Shown piece after piece: positions 1-13,898 of a DNA stretch of 64,000 nucleotides. Source of the stretch: Phalacrocorax aristotelis (lineage: Eukaryota > Chordata > Aves > Suliformes > Phalacrocoracidae); contig NC_134286.1 of the NCBI RefSeq assembly GCF_949628215.1, positions 992,001-1,056,000 on the forward strand, written 5' to 3'. A program made the position numbers and the translations under genes. Within the stretch, counting starts at the first letter, position 1. Each line of letters begins with the position of its first letter. Under the pieces are notes generated by a model. It was not told the origin of the DNA, ran no database searches, and saw only the letters and a list, made by a program, of their open reading frames with translations.

Positions 1-3000
1 GAAAAATGCCTAGGGGATTGCCATGTAAGAAGGCAAAGAAAAACCTAGCTTAGTCTCCTGTGAAAGGAAACATCACTTACGCTTAACAGAGAGCCTGCTG
101 AGATTAAGAAAGCTAAAGTTTGGCCCATTCTTTATAGACAAATTTCTTTATAGAATCACAGTCATTAAATGCAGTTTCTTATTTTCAAACCAATTGCCAA
201 AAGCTTTGAGTGGGGTTATTTTTTTGTCTATAAAGAAAACAATGGAAGGAAAACTGAGGAGTTTAGCACACAACGAGACACAACTAACAGTGCCAAATTA
301 ACAGGCATATCACCAAGGAAATGGAAGAGGCAAATAGGTGGAACTGGAAACACATGGCAACCTTTGTCTTCAAAAGGATTATCATAAACAGGATTGAATT
401 TTTTTTTTAATTGGCTGAGTAAATGCAGTGAGAAATCACTTTTACTTTCTTCCGTGTAACTGCTACTATTCTGCAGACGTCGTATTGCCAGAGCATTTTG
501 GCAAGAGGGTTTAAGAGAACATGCTTTCTGTCACCATCTATCGCTCAGCTAAAGAGTCAGAATCAAAAGGAAGAGCGGCAGACCTCTGGAGGCTGGAGAC
601 TGACCATCTCTTGAGCAAAGCGGTTTTTCCCACAAGAAAATCAGTAGTAGAATAGGGGGTGGAAGGAAGAGCTACATTCAAAGTGACATTAGAGAGATAT
701 TTATTCATGCCATGTACTGACAGCGGGGGAATCACAGTCACAAACTCTCCAGAGGGATGGAGATCAGTTACTAGTTGTACACACACACACACGTGATTTG
801 TTTCCTTTTTCCCTTCAATAAATATATTTTGCTTTCCACACATCTCCCTGATGTGACAGGCAGGACAGAGTGGAGAGAATGAAGGATACTTAAGGGCTTC
901 TAGGAAAGAAATCTTGTTTTGCTGGGTTTCTGAATTTGCAGGAGAATCTTGTATTTGAATCCTACCTTCACTGCTGTCAACAGAAGCCAGCTGAAACAGG
1001 AAAGGAACTATCAGAGAATCCAGGATAAGGTCAAGCGTGTGATGGAAATCCCAACTAGCTAGGATAGCAGCTAGGAGAGACCTGAAAGGACTGTCTGCTG
1101 AGAGATCCTATCAGCATCTCCATGCTTCCATGCTTCCATTAGTAAGTCTGTACACATCAGTTTGATCTTTTGCATACGCATTTTCACTCTATATAATCAG
1201 TCTTTTCATGGTTTGGGCTGTTTTTTTTTTTTTCTGCTGTGCTTTCCCTGGGCAACATAAATTCAGATGTAGTCAATGTGTAATGCAAGACGTGCACATT
1301 GTCCTTTGCAGACAGTAAAGCTGTCAAGGCCTTAGAGACAGCATTACTGACACCGCTCTGGCTGCCTGTGCCATGTGAAGCTTCAGGCAGCAGGTTAGTT
1401 GCAGCACCCTGCGATTACACTGTCCAAGCAGTGCTCCCCGGTAGCCTTTCATATGGCCGGGAGCATTTCTGTCGTGCGAGGGTGTTGTTGCGCAGCACAG
1501 ATCACCCTGCTGCGATCACACCTACAGGCAGGAGGTCAGGAGCGTAAGAACAAACTGTAATGGCAACGGAGAAAATCCTCACCAGGTGAAATATGTTTTA
1601 GATGTATCCTGTAGCAGGTGAAGATAGACGGCTAGGAGAAATGTCCTCCTTTGCTGCCTTCTCTGCTGATCTGCAGTTGTTATGTCATGGTAAAAAGAGC
1701 CAGTAATGTACTTCTCAGGGGAAACAGTTGTTGCTTTCCCACACTTTTTTTTTTTGAGTGAAAAATCTTTTCTTTTAAATGCAAATGTTTTAGGTAACGT
1801 TTACCTTAGAACAGTTTGCAGTATTGTGCTATGATAGTGTTGCAGTATATTTTGCCAAATTTTATTTGAAAATATTTCCTTTTCAACATTCATAATTGCA
1901 TTTATTATTTTGCTAATTTGCAATGAGAAAATTAATTACGCTAAACATGAGAGTTTATTTGGCGTTTTTGAAAGACAAAATACCTCATTAAAATTTGGAT
2001 TCAAGACCATTTCTGGAAAAATAGGGTAAGCAGTTTTGTGAAAATCTGACAAATGGCCAGTTTTTGATGATAGTGTACCCCAAGAAGTGAAATAAATTCC
2101 AATATGTATTATCCTCCAAAAATAATTGCCTTATTTCTCCTCCGTCTAGCCAGCTCCTCCGATGCTATTTCCCTGCGTAGAAAATAGCTGCAGTTCTCAG
2201 GAATGCTGAGAGGGTCCTGCTGGGAGGGAGACGGTGCCGGAATCACAGAAGGGAGGAGATATGTCCACAGAAACAGCCATGCAATAAATCACAGCCCAAG
2301 GCACAAGTACTTTGGCGATCCCCCCTTCAACAAGCTGAAAATTACAGGAAAAAATATTTCATAGTCAGAATTGTTTCCTCAGAATCTCTTACTTTCTTCT
2401 CCATTTCTTAGGGGCATTTATTCTGAGTCTGCTTCAGATCTTGTTCTTCAGCCGCTGACAAGGAGAAGGTGCTTGCGCTTCTCCCCTTCCCTGCTGCGCG
2501 TGTTGCTCGGGCCGCTGTGAGCTGCTCTCTGGGCACAGCCTGGCCCTGGGCTCGCTTTGTTTTAACTCTTGCAATGCGCGTAGGAAATGTGCAAAGCTAA
2601 AACCCAGAATAAATGCAGCATGGACAGCTGCTCTGCATGCGCCCTCTGAGCTACCTCATAATTGTGCTTTTCCTTGAGTCGGAAAGCAGGCTACCGAGAC
2701 CCAGAAACGCTTCTCATTAGACAAGAGCGCTAATCAGGGCTGCCTTTTCTTGCTGGGGATTTTTACACAGAGGGCATCTGTTGGGCAAAGAGGTATATCC
2801 ATCATCTGAGCAGATGTCACATAGTGACTCCCTGTCACAACTGACTTGTTGCCAGAGGTCAAACCAAGCTGGAAAAGCTTGAGCTGAAGCTGAGTCAGAA
2901 TCAAGGGACAGTCACCAGCTGCCCAAGAGACCCCGCTGGCTCTTCGCTGCAGTCGTGACAGCCGGGCCCCCCTCACCCTGTCTGCTTCCAGCAGGGCAAA

Positions 3001-6000
3001 AATGAGTGATCTCCCCCCAGGCCAGAAGAGTTACCTGTCAGGAGAGCAAAGCTGTATTTGTTACCTTCTTCTAGGTTCACTGCGGAGCCAAGAGTGTTGC
3101 ATGTGAGCGAGCAGCTACAAAAGAAGAATTTAATTAAGGACTGAAGTCATAAATCTGTGGCAGTTTGTTTTCACCGTGGCTTTATTTGATATTTGCCTCC
3201 AAAAAATCAACAAAGTCAAGGGCAAAACCAGCTGTAATGAATGAAGTGATAGATTCATCCATTGTTTTCTGTTGCACCAGTGGGACCCTGAGTCGTGCAA
3301 GCAGCTACGAAGGGTCTCCTCCCTCCACGCTGCCGGTCATGAGGGTCTCGGGTCAGTCTCTTCTGTGGGTGCCAGACTGGGCTCCCCCTTCCCGGGCTCC
3401 CCAGACACACTGTGGGCTTGCCTCATGGTCATGCAGGCCAACGCGTGCCGCCCTGGGAACAGGCCACTGCTGCCGTGCTGCTCTGAATGACCGACACCTC
3501 TGTGTGCGCTGAGCATCCTTCCCTTCGCCCGCCCCGCTGAGTGGGAGAGCACACCCTGCTCTCTGTGCCTCGGGGTCTCCTCACGTCTCATTTCGATGTC
3601 CTCTCCTTTGCCCCCACACGCTCACCCCTGGGAGCTCATCGTTTCAGATGCTCCCCTCCCCTCAGGTTTTCATACCCTCTGTGTCTTCCTGCCGGGGTGC
3701 TCACGCCAGCCCCAGCACGGTGATTCAGGCAGGAAAATGAGCCGAATCAGAAGTGCCTAACTCTTCACACTGCCCACTGGGCTCTGCTGAGCTGGGTTTC
3801 ACCAAGTCCTCCTGCTCTGGAGAGTCTTTGAGGTTGTGCTTGTCCACGGACACATTTCATCATCTGGGGAAAACAGCAAATTTGGAAAAGCTGAAGCCTG
3901 CGGCTAGGTAAGCAAAAAAGAGCTGTGTCAAAAGCGCTCAGATTGAAGTTAGCCGAAGAAGAGGCTGGAGGCAGGAGGAAAAGAAGATCATCTAGTTTGC
4001 TTCTACCTTCCAAAAGAAAATGAGCCTAGGAAGAAACAAATTAATCAGTGACATTGCCTGGATTCCTAAGCAGCTTTCCTGGGAGCTCCAACAGCCTGGG
4101 GCAAGAAATATTTGAAGCTCTGAGTGCGCTAGGTCCTGGTGCAAATGTCTCCACCTGACCTTCGAGAAGATTCACGCTCTGACCACTTCCTCCATGATGC
4201 CTACTAAGAGAAACTATGGCCCAGGCCCATCTTTAAGCAGCTTTCTATTTTTGCAGACCCACATACGAGCGTGCGTGGTGGTGCTGGAGCTGCCTGCCGC
4301 ACCGCAGGCTGGTGGAGATGTCCTGGCAGGAGGTCTGCCCAGTGTTTGTGACCACTGTACTGTGAAAATGACCTGGAATACGCTCATGGACACAGCTTCC
4401 CGTTTATACTGCAGCAGAAAAGTCATTGTCACTGCCAAAAAAAGACAAAAGGCCACCAAACAATAACACAGCCATAAACAAAGGCTATAAATATGGAGGT
4501 GGAGAGCAGATAACTACAGGCTTTCTCTCATACATGTGGCATCCAGCTTGGAAAGTGTCCTGTAGGTCAAGCTGTTGCTTGTTCAGTGGGACGTAGGAGT
4601 CGGGCCCAGTAAATAAGAGGCTGTCCTTGCTCACAAACCTCTGGCAACTGTGGGCATTTTGAAGTTCTTGGTCTCATTTCTGGAAACCTTGCTCCAGCCC
4701 TGCTCAAAGTCCAAAATGAAGCAAGGTCTGTCCACCTCTGTGGCTCCTAATGGCTGTTTTTCTACATTACCCGTCTGGCACGGTGTTGGCCACCAACCCT
4801 TCCTCAGGGTGACACCTCAGAGTGGTGGGACCCCCCGTGACTTCTCCCAAATCCTTTACTCAGCTGTGGCTCCCAGCACGACAGCTCTAGCAGAGCCACT
4901 GTGTCCCAGCAGCTGAGGGTGCAGGAGAGCAGAGCAGAACCGCTGTCGAAGCCAAAGCCCTCCCGGGTTTATGCAGGTCGGTAGAGCTGTATAAGAAGTG
5001 TAACACAGAGAATGACAGAAAAAGGCTTTGTTCTTGCATTCCAGCTGGCCTTTAGGCAAAGTGCTAAATGCAGTTCTGCTGAACGTTAGTTTTGGTTGTC
5101 CTCCTGCAAAGCAGTTGCGTGGTGTGAGGGGAATGGGCTGGAGTCAGGAAATGTGGTTACACATCTCAGCTTTGCTGCTGTTACAATTTTTTTCCATAAG
5201 TTAAGTCTAATTTTTCACTGAGAGAGGGTGAATGCTGTTGTTCAATGGGAGCTGAACGAGGGCGTTGCTGGGACCTGCAGTGCACGCAGGTTACAACCAG
5301 GGACCCTGCTGTGAGCAACTGAGATTGCTTACCTCTGTAACTAGCTCTTGTGTACAGAAGCCTTGATGCTTTATGTGCATTTTCCCTTTCTTTGGGAACT
5401 GTGGGCTTCATAGGGCCTGTGCTTTGGTGCTTCCTGACTTAAATGTTGTATTTTAAAGAAAGCATGGCAAAGCATCTCTGCCTTCAGAAAAAGGTGAGCA
5501 AAGGGTTCTTTACTCTGAGCTGCGGGTGACTGGTGGCACCAGCGCTGATACTTCAGTTGGAATGACTCAGAGCTGACTGTAAAAACAAAGCTTGTAGCTG
5601 GCTTTCTCTTTATTCATAGGGACTCCTTTTCTTGCTTCTGTATTAAACCAGCTTGACTAATGCCTCCCAGCTGGAGTGTCTCCTACCCCTCTGCGCTTCA
5701 CAAGAGCGGTCCAGCCATTCCCCAGCTTGTTGCAGCACTTTGTCTATGCACAAAGTACTATAGATCAGTATAAAAAGCATGATTTTGCTGGGATATGCAT
5801 TTTTAAATGAGAAAGAAGAGACATAAATTAGATAAAATATGAACTTTTTGAATGATTTTACAGAGGTGCACACTTGCACGGAACCCACCAAGGGGCCTCA
5901 GGGGGTTTTGAGGAGTGATTCTGCAGATATGTTACGTTACTGGAATGGCAGCAGCCAAGACATGAGGCACTGAGTGGAAAAACAAACAAACAAAGAAAGG

Positions 6001-9000
6001 CCAAGTAGGTATTTCACAACAGGGGAAGTAGAATCTTCACTGCATTATTCCATTACAAATTAATGCAAATTCATATTGCATGTGATGCAGAAAGTTTTGA
6101 TCCCAAGCTTTGGAGTGATGGCATAAGCCACTTCCAGGGAGCAAAAAGTCCATTCTGAATCTGCAACTAGAATCAATCCAGTATTTTCGTGACATGATAT
6201 TGTGCTGAAATTCCTCTTTTAGAAAGAAAAGCAAAAAGCCAGTGTTTTGATTTGAATCCATCCTTCACTGAAAGAGCATATCTCAGAAGACTGATAAAAA
6301 CTCCTTCTAAATCAGCATGATTCCTAGCAGTATTCTGATGTTAATAAAACAATATTTTTCAACAAAAATATTACTTACTGAATGCTCTCACCTGCCAGTA
6401 GATTTCAAAGGAGCTGGCAGTGCTCAGTTGTGTCTAAAAGACAGTCCGCTCCTGCAGGGACCTGCCCTGGCGGTTGTGTGTGTGAGATAAAATTGAAAAC
6501 TAAGTCTTCCTTCTAGTGCATGTGAAAACGGCTGAGTATTTAAGGAAGAGAGAAGCAGGATCTGCTTTTTACTGTATGTAATAGACCTGTAATGCTGACA
6601 TCTGGACAGCTACTGTCATGTGTGCACACACTCATTCCCACTGTTCATGCTACAGGGAAAGCAGCGGCTGTGCAGCTTCACAGCTGAGTGCACCCAGGAC
6701 TATGGAGCACGCAGTGACTTCACCCCAGTGTAATCCCCTCTCCCGAAGTGTGGGCCTGCACCGGTTCGCTGACACCTTATAAACAAGTCCAAATTTATCC
6801 TTAGAAGTAACGTATATTAGCTAGTGCTAATAACATTTTTTTATTCAGCAAAAGAAACTGCCTTTTCTGACCAGAAATTTTTCTAGTGATTGAAAAAAAT
6901 GAATCTGCTCTTCCTAGCTTTCATGGGTCAACATTAAGATGCAAGGTCAAGTTTTAGTGGAAAACAGGAATAAGTAATGCCTGCAGCCCTCGAACACCGC
7001 CAAGTCTCTTGCAGAGAGGAAGCTCTGTCATGGATTTGAAAGTAAGCTTGAAAAATCAATTAAAATAATGTAATCAACTGATAAAGAATGAGGCTGTGGG
7101 TACGAGTGAGAGCAAAAGGGTGACCAAAGATCCTGGTACGTTAAAGAATCGCACTGATTTAAGCTGACGTCTTGCTGTGACTGCCCTCCTGACACAGTTC
7201 TTTACAATCTTTATTTGTCAAAGGCTGAAATGTTACTTAGTTGTACAATAACATTGCAGCTGTGTAACAGCCGTAGTTATTGCCAGGTGGTTAAGAACAG
7301 TCAATTTGCATTAATGCCTACAAATGTACTTTAGGCAGCAGGTTCTACTGCCGTTGCCGAGTTTCTGCTTAATTATTTATTCTGGACCGCCAGCTTTGGC
7401 ATCTGAGGTATAGACGCATTTAAGGTTGACTCCTGTTCAGCTGCAAATGGACTGCTTGCTGTTGAAATCAGAGGGTTTACACATCTGCAAAATCAGATAG
7501 AATCAGTGGCAACAAGTGAAATCCTTCCTTGCAGAAAGCTTAAGCTCTTCTCTTTACCGCGAGCCGACTGGAAGATGTATATAAAAAGCAGTGTTGTTTT
7601 TGCAGCTGCAGTCTAGCAGCACCGGTCGTACATGCAAGAAGAACAAGTGGTAAACAAGTAGGGCTAGGCTGCAGGGTACGTGAAAAGGTGTTCTCTTCTT
7701 CCCTGCTCCTCGGCTTGGTCAGGATGCCCAGGGATGGATTGCTCACTTCTCCTTGCAATGCAAAAACTGGAGGTTGTCAAACAAGCTCTGGGTTTCCAGT
7801 TCAGAACAAATAAAAGGAGGGGCTTCCTTATGCAACAGGTAGTCAAGCCATGAAACTCCTCACCGAAATATTCTGTGGGTGCTACATTTGTCCATGGGTT
7901 TGGGAGCAAACTAGAGAGTTCAAGAAGAGAAGTCCATCAGGTTTTACTAAATATATGTTTGTTCTCTGTTTTCATTCTCTTCCCCCGTCCCTAATCTGGC
8001 TATTGTCTGAATCAGGGTACCAGGCTGGAGGGTCCTTTGGCATGGCCCTACAAGCTCATTCTTCTATTCTTCGGCACTTGCCTTTCTGGAGTCTTTCCCT
8101 CCATTAAATTGAGTCCTTGTCTTTACCTGCAAAGCTTTACACAGTTCTGGTCATCTGCACATGGACCTTATTGTCAGGTTCATGCCACCTTATCCTTGAG
8201 CCAACAGTGTCTGTGCCAACGCCCTCAGCCTCATGCCGCTGTTTGTCAGGTTTTCAATCAACAGCTTTACACAATCCAGCTCCAGTGCCTGGCTCAGGTT
8301 CCCGGTGCTCTTTGCTGTTTTTACTCTGCCATTGGAATCTGGCCCGAGAAATCTTCAAGGCAGGGTCCGTCCTTGGGGTTTGGAAGAACATCTCACCTCC
8401 TGGGTGCTGTGCAAAAGACCAGCAGCACAGAGTAATCATTAATCAGGGTTAAGAGAGCAGTGAGAGGGTGTGTGTCGCCAGTACCACGAAGGAGGGGTTG
8501 GTCAGGGAAGAGGTCCCCAGTGATGGCTGACCCTGGGTTCAGGACAGCAGAAACAGTGAACAAAGAAACCCCTGTCTGACGAGCTAAAAGTGGTATATGA
8601 GGGAGTTACAATAGTGGTAGAAACACACCAGGTTTGTTCAAAGTGTGTGTGGGAGTTTGTAGCTTTTATTATCTGCTTGATTCTTCCTGTAAAACCGACC
8701 CAGGGTGAGAAGGAAGCAGCAGTATCTCCATGGCTCTCATTCCAGAAGGGAGAGGCACAGGAGCACTTGGCCCAGTCGTACAAATGCTGAAACATGCCCT
8801 TATGCGCCCTGCATCCTACAGCTGCCCAGGCTGTGGGGTAAGGGCTGGTCCAAGCAGTTATACCACCTTTACTCTTTCTGGGACTGACATCAGTCTTCCC
8901 TGAGTCAGGAAAGAGCAAACAATACAATATCCAAATATCTCTTTCTTTTTTCCAACTAGGGAGCAACAACCAATGAGTTTCAAGCACATAATTCCTACTT

Positions 9001-9362
9001 TTCTCAAATATGTAATTATTAGGAGTGCATAACAACAACATGCTCGCTTGGTCTCTGACAGCATCTGGGGACTGCCAGAAAGATTGTCAGTAACTTTCTA
9101 CCAGTCCTGCCAAAGGAAAGCTCCTGAAATACACTGTAGTGTCCTCTGAATGCTGCAGGGGATAGATGTGTGCCAACAATTTCTGTCTGTTCTGCTTTTA
9201 CTTTTAATCATGCTGAAAGAACAGGTTGCCAAAAATGGTTGTCATGAAAAGCATTAGGGACTATGCAGAACTGTTTGCACTCTGCAAGTAAAACTCTGCC
9301 TCTTTTTTGCTAAATGCCCAAGGCTCTGTTTCCCATCAGATTTTCCTTAAAGTGTTGGAAGG
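1..9362. other. Gene-free stretch
   Basis: I see no coding exon, RNA gene or recognisable repeat here. Open frames are short, overlap on both strands and lack family motifs. The sequence is AT-rich around 1740-2120 and holds a short AC run at about 780-793 and several T runs (about 1221-1233, 1746-1755). The 179-codon minus-strand frame at 8502-9041 and the nested plus-strand frames at 8037-8452 have no recognisable similarity and are probably chance. Confidence 0.6.
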
Positions 9363-9770
9363 ATCATAGAATCACAGAATGGTTTGGGTTGGAAGGGACC
9401 TTTAGAGGCCATCCAGTCCAACCCTCTGCAGTGAGCAGGAACATCTTCAACTAGATCAGGTTCCTCAGAGCCCCGTCCAACCTGGCCTTGAATGTTTCCA
9501 GGGATGGGGCATCGACCACCTCTCTGGGCAACCTGGGCCAGTGTCTCACCACCCTCATTGTAAAAAATTTTTTCTTTATGTCCAGTCGAAATCTACCATC
9601 CTTTAGTTTAAAACCGTTACCCCTTGTCCTGTCGATGTGTAACTGAGGAACGAAAAATAGTGGGTGTATTTCCTCAGGTGTCCAGTGAAGGACCAGCCTT
9701 CTTCTGGCTGGTAAACCTCCTTCATGGGCAGGATCTTCCTTCCTGGGGCTTTTTCCTCCCTGCACCACTT
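9363..9770 (-). mobile_element. CR1 LINE, 5'-truncated 3' end
   Basis: Read on the minus strand, the end of this segment has the short ATTCTRTG-type repeat that terminates CR1 elements. Upstream of it is the last part of the CR1 ORF2 protein, open at 9451-9768, with the hallmarks [28 protein letters not shown] and FKARLDGAL. This is the C-terminal tail after the reverse transcriptase. The endonuclease and reverse transcriptase domains are missing, so it is a typical dead-on-arrival 5'-truncated copy. The good reading frame suggests a fairly young copy. The outer end near 9770 is approximate. Confidence 0.92.
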
Positions 9771-12700
9771 GGCTCAGGGAAGAAGACAGCTGGAACTTGT
9801 TAAGAAGCTGACAGCCAACTTTCTGGAACTATTTCCTTCTGCAAAAGACAGCAAAGCATCCAGCCAGTTGTTCCATCCATTGGTCATCGTTTTCCCCTCT
9901 GAAAGGCAGATAAATGATGGCTGGAAACCACTAGTGAGTTATTCAAGACAAGTGGGGGATGCAGCAGGGAAAAGCAAAATGCTTTGGTGTGGAAAAACAA
10001 AGTGAAGTGGGAAGCTGGAGGATGCCAAGGAAAGGGGCAACAGTGGGATGACTAGGAGTGAGTGCTGGGTCTGCTCTCCTCTTTTTTCGTGTCGGGGTGG
10101 TCCCGTACCAGCCCTGTACAGGAATCCCAGTGGCCCAGGCCCAGTGACAGCTCCAGTTTGGCAGGAGAGGGGTGCCACTGCCAAACCGCAGGCGCCGCAG
10201 AGGAGACCAGTGCCATTGGGAGCCAGCTCTGCTGCATGACCACAATGTTGGTGGTCATAGCGTGGTGGCCCAACCCAGGCCCTCTGGCTCCACGTGCCCT
10301 TGTGGTAATAATCTTCTCCCCGCAGAGCTGAGGCGGTCCTCTCTGTTCAAGATGTGGAAAAGGAGATGGTCGGTGTCCTCCAACACCATTTCTGGTCATC
10401 GTTCTCAGGAAGGGTGTCCAGCGTCCCCCGCTAGCGGGGTGGGGGGCATAGCAGTACCAGAGATCATTATCCACTGCAGCTTCTCTGGCAGGGTGTTGTC
10501 CCCCAAAGATGGACCCCAAGCTCTCTTCTCTTGATTCGCATGGAAAGCAGTGAGTTAAGGAGGGGCTGGGGAGAGATCCACAGCATCCCTGATTCACCCA
10601 GAGCCTCCAAAGGCTCCCTGGCCCATTCTCCAGAAGATGTAGCACTCTCCTCACCATACTTGCTCGTTTGGAAGAGTTCGGTTGGTGTGTCCCATCTCTG
10701 ATGCGATGACGCCCCAAGGCCATACTACAACCACCTGCTTACAAGCAAAAGTAAGCACAGACAGCATGGTTTGAGTCCCCCTTCTTGGCTCATCTGCTGA
10801 TTTTAAGTAAGGATATTTGAGCTGTCTCTAGCTGTTTGAAGGGTGCAAGTCCTGGTGGGGAAAAAAGGGGCTTTTAGCAACAGTATGGAGAGGAGCAAAC
10901 TCAGAGTGAGGCAAAGCACAGTTATTTGGGGCTTGCCGTTGAGAAGAATAGCATGAAAGCGAGGACCATGTGCCTGTACAATGCTGAGTTTGAACACATC
11001 ATCTCTGTCATCGGGGTACTGCCTGCTTCTATTCTTACAGTTAAAACTGCAGGTTGTTGCACGTAATTGTATGAAACAGAGAGGTCCAAGGCATCCTGCC
11101 ACACGTGAGCAGGCTGTGAGGACTGAAAGGGGTGAAGAGCATGGTCAACAAGATTGCGAGGAAGAGGTCTCTGTTACTCAGAAAGCCTCGCATTTTAAGT
11201 CTGGGAAGGGACACAGCAGAGGAGTGGTGAGGAAAAACTGGAGACAATGAGTGAAACTGGGTGGGAGAGTAGAAGGGAAACTGAAGGCAAAGTAAAATGC
11301 CATCTGTGCCGCTGGTTGCGTGACCTTCATAAACTAAGCTTAGGAACGAGAGGGCCATTTGCTGATGTAACTTGCTCTGGGCTGAGGCGAGCACCCAGTG
11401 CCCTCTGCTGACTCCAGGTTGAGCAGCAGCTTATGCAGGGAGCCCACACGATTTCAGCTGCAGGCAGCTTAGCAAACCCACGGCAAGTTTCTGAGCTCTT
11501 AATTCCCCTGGCAGCAAGAAAAACCAACCGTTCTCCCCTGGGGAAATGCTGAAATCAATGCCGGCCTGGCCCCCCACAAAACCCTTGCAGGTGGTGCCCT
11601 GTGTCCTGCCCATGCCTGCCTGTCGACATGCATCCTCACATGTTCCAGCGCACAGAATTACCCGTGATTCAGCCTCACGAGATGCTGGGGAAAAACAGTC
11701 CTGTGCAAGTGGTGCAAAGGCCAGGCTTACAGTGAGAGACAGGCTGAGATAGCCAGGGAAACATTAAAAATTAGCTTTCAGGCACAGAAATTATAACCTG
11801 TATTTTGGAGGCTGGTTTTTTCAAATGTGAAGATGAGCAGATTGGGAACTTTTTTAACTATTAATGCCCTGGAAAGATTTGTGACAGGTACTACAGGTCC
11901 AAGTAAGGACTTCAGTGTTTGGCAAACGAGAGGCTGTGGCATTAACTTTTACAGAGCCGTACCCAAGAGGGAATGTGCAGGTTTGAGAGGAGAGACGGCT
12001 GTCCCGCAGAGGAGAGTGTGGATACTCTGCCTGGGAAGGTTGAGGGTGTAAAAGCCTACCTGGCTTTTATGGGCTGGACAAATTCACTGGAAAAATAAGC
12101 CATCTGCATTATTTAATGCACAGGCATCACTTGTCCCTGAAGGACAGTTTGCTGAGAGGCTGGGAGACTTTTCTGGCAGAGTGTCCCGTTAGCTTTGTCC
12201 TTACGTCTGCCAGAGGAAGGCTGTTGGCCAGGTAATTTCTGGCCAGTGATACTTGTTCTTAGGTGAGTTTGCGACCTCTCACGCTCAGAGGGGAACTGCA
12301 TTTACCTCTTCCACGTCCCAGGAAAGTGATGTAGCAACAGGTGCTGATGTAGAAGCAGATACCACTGTCCATCCCCTTTCCCTCAGGCTGTGTCCAGAAG
12401 GCAAGCGTTATTGCCTCTGAGTGTGGTATGAAGATGTTAAATCATTGTCAAGACAGCGAAGCCTGGATGCACTTGGAGGCACAGGACTCTCTCTCAGAGG
12501 GTTATAGTTTCTTGGTCAGCTGAGCCAGGATTAGATTGAAATCTTGAAACCTCTCTGCAGGCTGTACCTCCCGGGCAGCATCCAGCTCACATTTAGACTT
12601 GCAGCCCAGGCTTACACCAAGAGCAACACACCATGAGCACTGGAAAGCATGTTCCTGGCTTGGGAAAGGCTTGCCTAGCTTCCCGACTCAAGCCCTGGAG

Positions 12701-12990
12701 CACCACAAGACAGTATTTCAGAGAAGCCAAATGTCTTCTAAATACCTTTACAAAAAAGACAGCAACAAATCATAACGGACATGTACAGAAGAGTCATAGC
12801 ATGCATGGGGCGATCATGTGAAAAACCCGATTTATGTAATGGCCCTGCAAAGGAACCGTGCTTGCTGAGTATAGGTGCAGTAAGCGCCACATGGCCAGGC
12901 ATGATAAGAAGTTTCTCTGAACACACACCCTATTATTTTGAGCACTGTAAGTGGAAAGGGCACTGAATCAAAGAAGAAATAAGTCACAAA
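9771..12990. other. Gene-free stretch
   Basis: No gene is recognised between the CR1 copy and the provirus. A 223-codon minus-strand frame at 10052-10723 is open by length only. It has no motif, it is overlapped by open frames on the other strand, and its composition follows the local GC-rich sequence. Confidence 0.5.
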
Positions 12991-12995
12991 TCACC
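12991..12995. repeat. Target site duplication, left copy (TCACC)
   Basis: TCACC directly precedes the left LTR and is repeated directly after the right LTR at 19519-19523. A 5-bp duplication is the footprint left by a retroviral integrase, and it shows that both ends of this provirus are the original insertion ends. Confidence 0.93.
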
Positions 12996-13494
12996 TGTCG
13001 TGGTTTAGCGGCAGCTCAGCCCCACACAGTCGCTCGCTCACTCCCCCACCGGTAGATGGGGGAGAGAATCAGAAGGGTAACGCTCGTGGGTTGGGATAAG
13101 AACAGTTTAATAATGAAAATTAAAAGAAACAACAGTAGAAAATGCAATGTAAAGGAGAACAATGAGAGGCGCAAAGCCCCGGGGGAGGAGGAAGGGAGGG
13201 GAGAGGGGGAACGAACCGCCGGAACAAACCGCACGCGCCGCAGCCGCTCGCCGCCCGCCGACCCGACGCCGCGCCGCCCCCGCGCTGCCACTGCCCCCCC
13301 CTCAATATACTGGTCATGGTGTCACATGGTATGGAATGAACCTGCCATTGGCCAGTCGGGGTCAGCCGCCCCCACCATGGCCCTGCCCCTCCCAGCCCCC
13401 CCTGCCACGCCACGCGGCAGAGCGCGGGAAGCTGGAAAGGTAGCTGACCCCCACAGTGAGGAGAATTAACCCCTTCTCAGCCAAAACCAGCACA
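12996..13494 (-). repeat. 3' LTR of the provirus
   Basis: 499 bp, bounded by TG and CA. It is almost identical to 19020-19518. Visible differences are one extra A near 13138-13142, T for C in AATGAGAG, a substitution and a one-base length change in the G-rich run near 13186-13192, and C for T in the TATA-like element (about 13307-13310). On the minus strand it holds the same U3, GC-rich R and ATTAAA-type signal as the 5' copy. Confidence 0.96.
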
Positions 13495-13507
13495 TTCTCC
13501 ACCCCTT
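13495..13507 (-). other. Polypurine tract
   Basis: On the minus strand the bases AAGGGGTGGAGAA lie directly against the 3' LTR. A purine run in this place is the RNase H-resistant primer for plus-strand DNA synthesis. One T interrupts the purines. Confidence 0.85.
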
Positions 13508-13898
13508 ATTCCATACCACTTACACCATGCCCAGGTCCCATATGATGCAATACAACCGTACCAACCACCACCCCTCCCCTTCCCATCCTTTAACATAATA
13601 CACAGACATCATTCCCTTAGTTCATGGATCTTCCCTGTAAAATGTCCATTAAAATGTCCATTGAGTTCACGCAGTCCATGACTCTGGGCTCCATCTGTTG
13701 TATCAGTCTTTCCGGGTGGGAGAGATGGTGTGTGGCGTTGGGTTGCTGCATACCGAGTCAGTCATCGTTCCATCACTGCTGCACGGCTTGTTTCATAGTT
13801 GATCTTCCATGGGTTGGGAGGCTCGTACTCTGATATCATTGATACAACACAGAGGTGACACACAATATTATATAGCAGTTCACATTGTGCCATTCAGT
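13508..13898 (-). other. Short non-coding tail between integrase end and polypurine tract; no env
   Basis: Only about 390 bases separate the end of the integrase frame from the polypurine tract. There is no open frame of useful length, no signal peptide, no fusion peptide and no transmembrane anchor. The element therefore has no envelope gene and no room for one, as in other ERVL elements. Confidence 0.85.

Noticed and set aside
8502-9041. 179-codon minus-strand frame
   Set aside because: Long for AT-richer sequence, but no family features and Trp/Cys content unlike a normal protein. No context supports it.
10052-10723. 223-codon minus-strand frame
   Set aside because: No motif or recognisable similarity, overlapped by plus-strand frames, no splice or promoter context.
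13016-13469. Open frames inside both LTRs
   Set aside because: They are the GC-rich R region of the LTR read in chance frames, and the same frames appear in both LTR copies.
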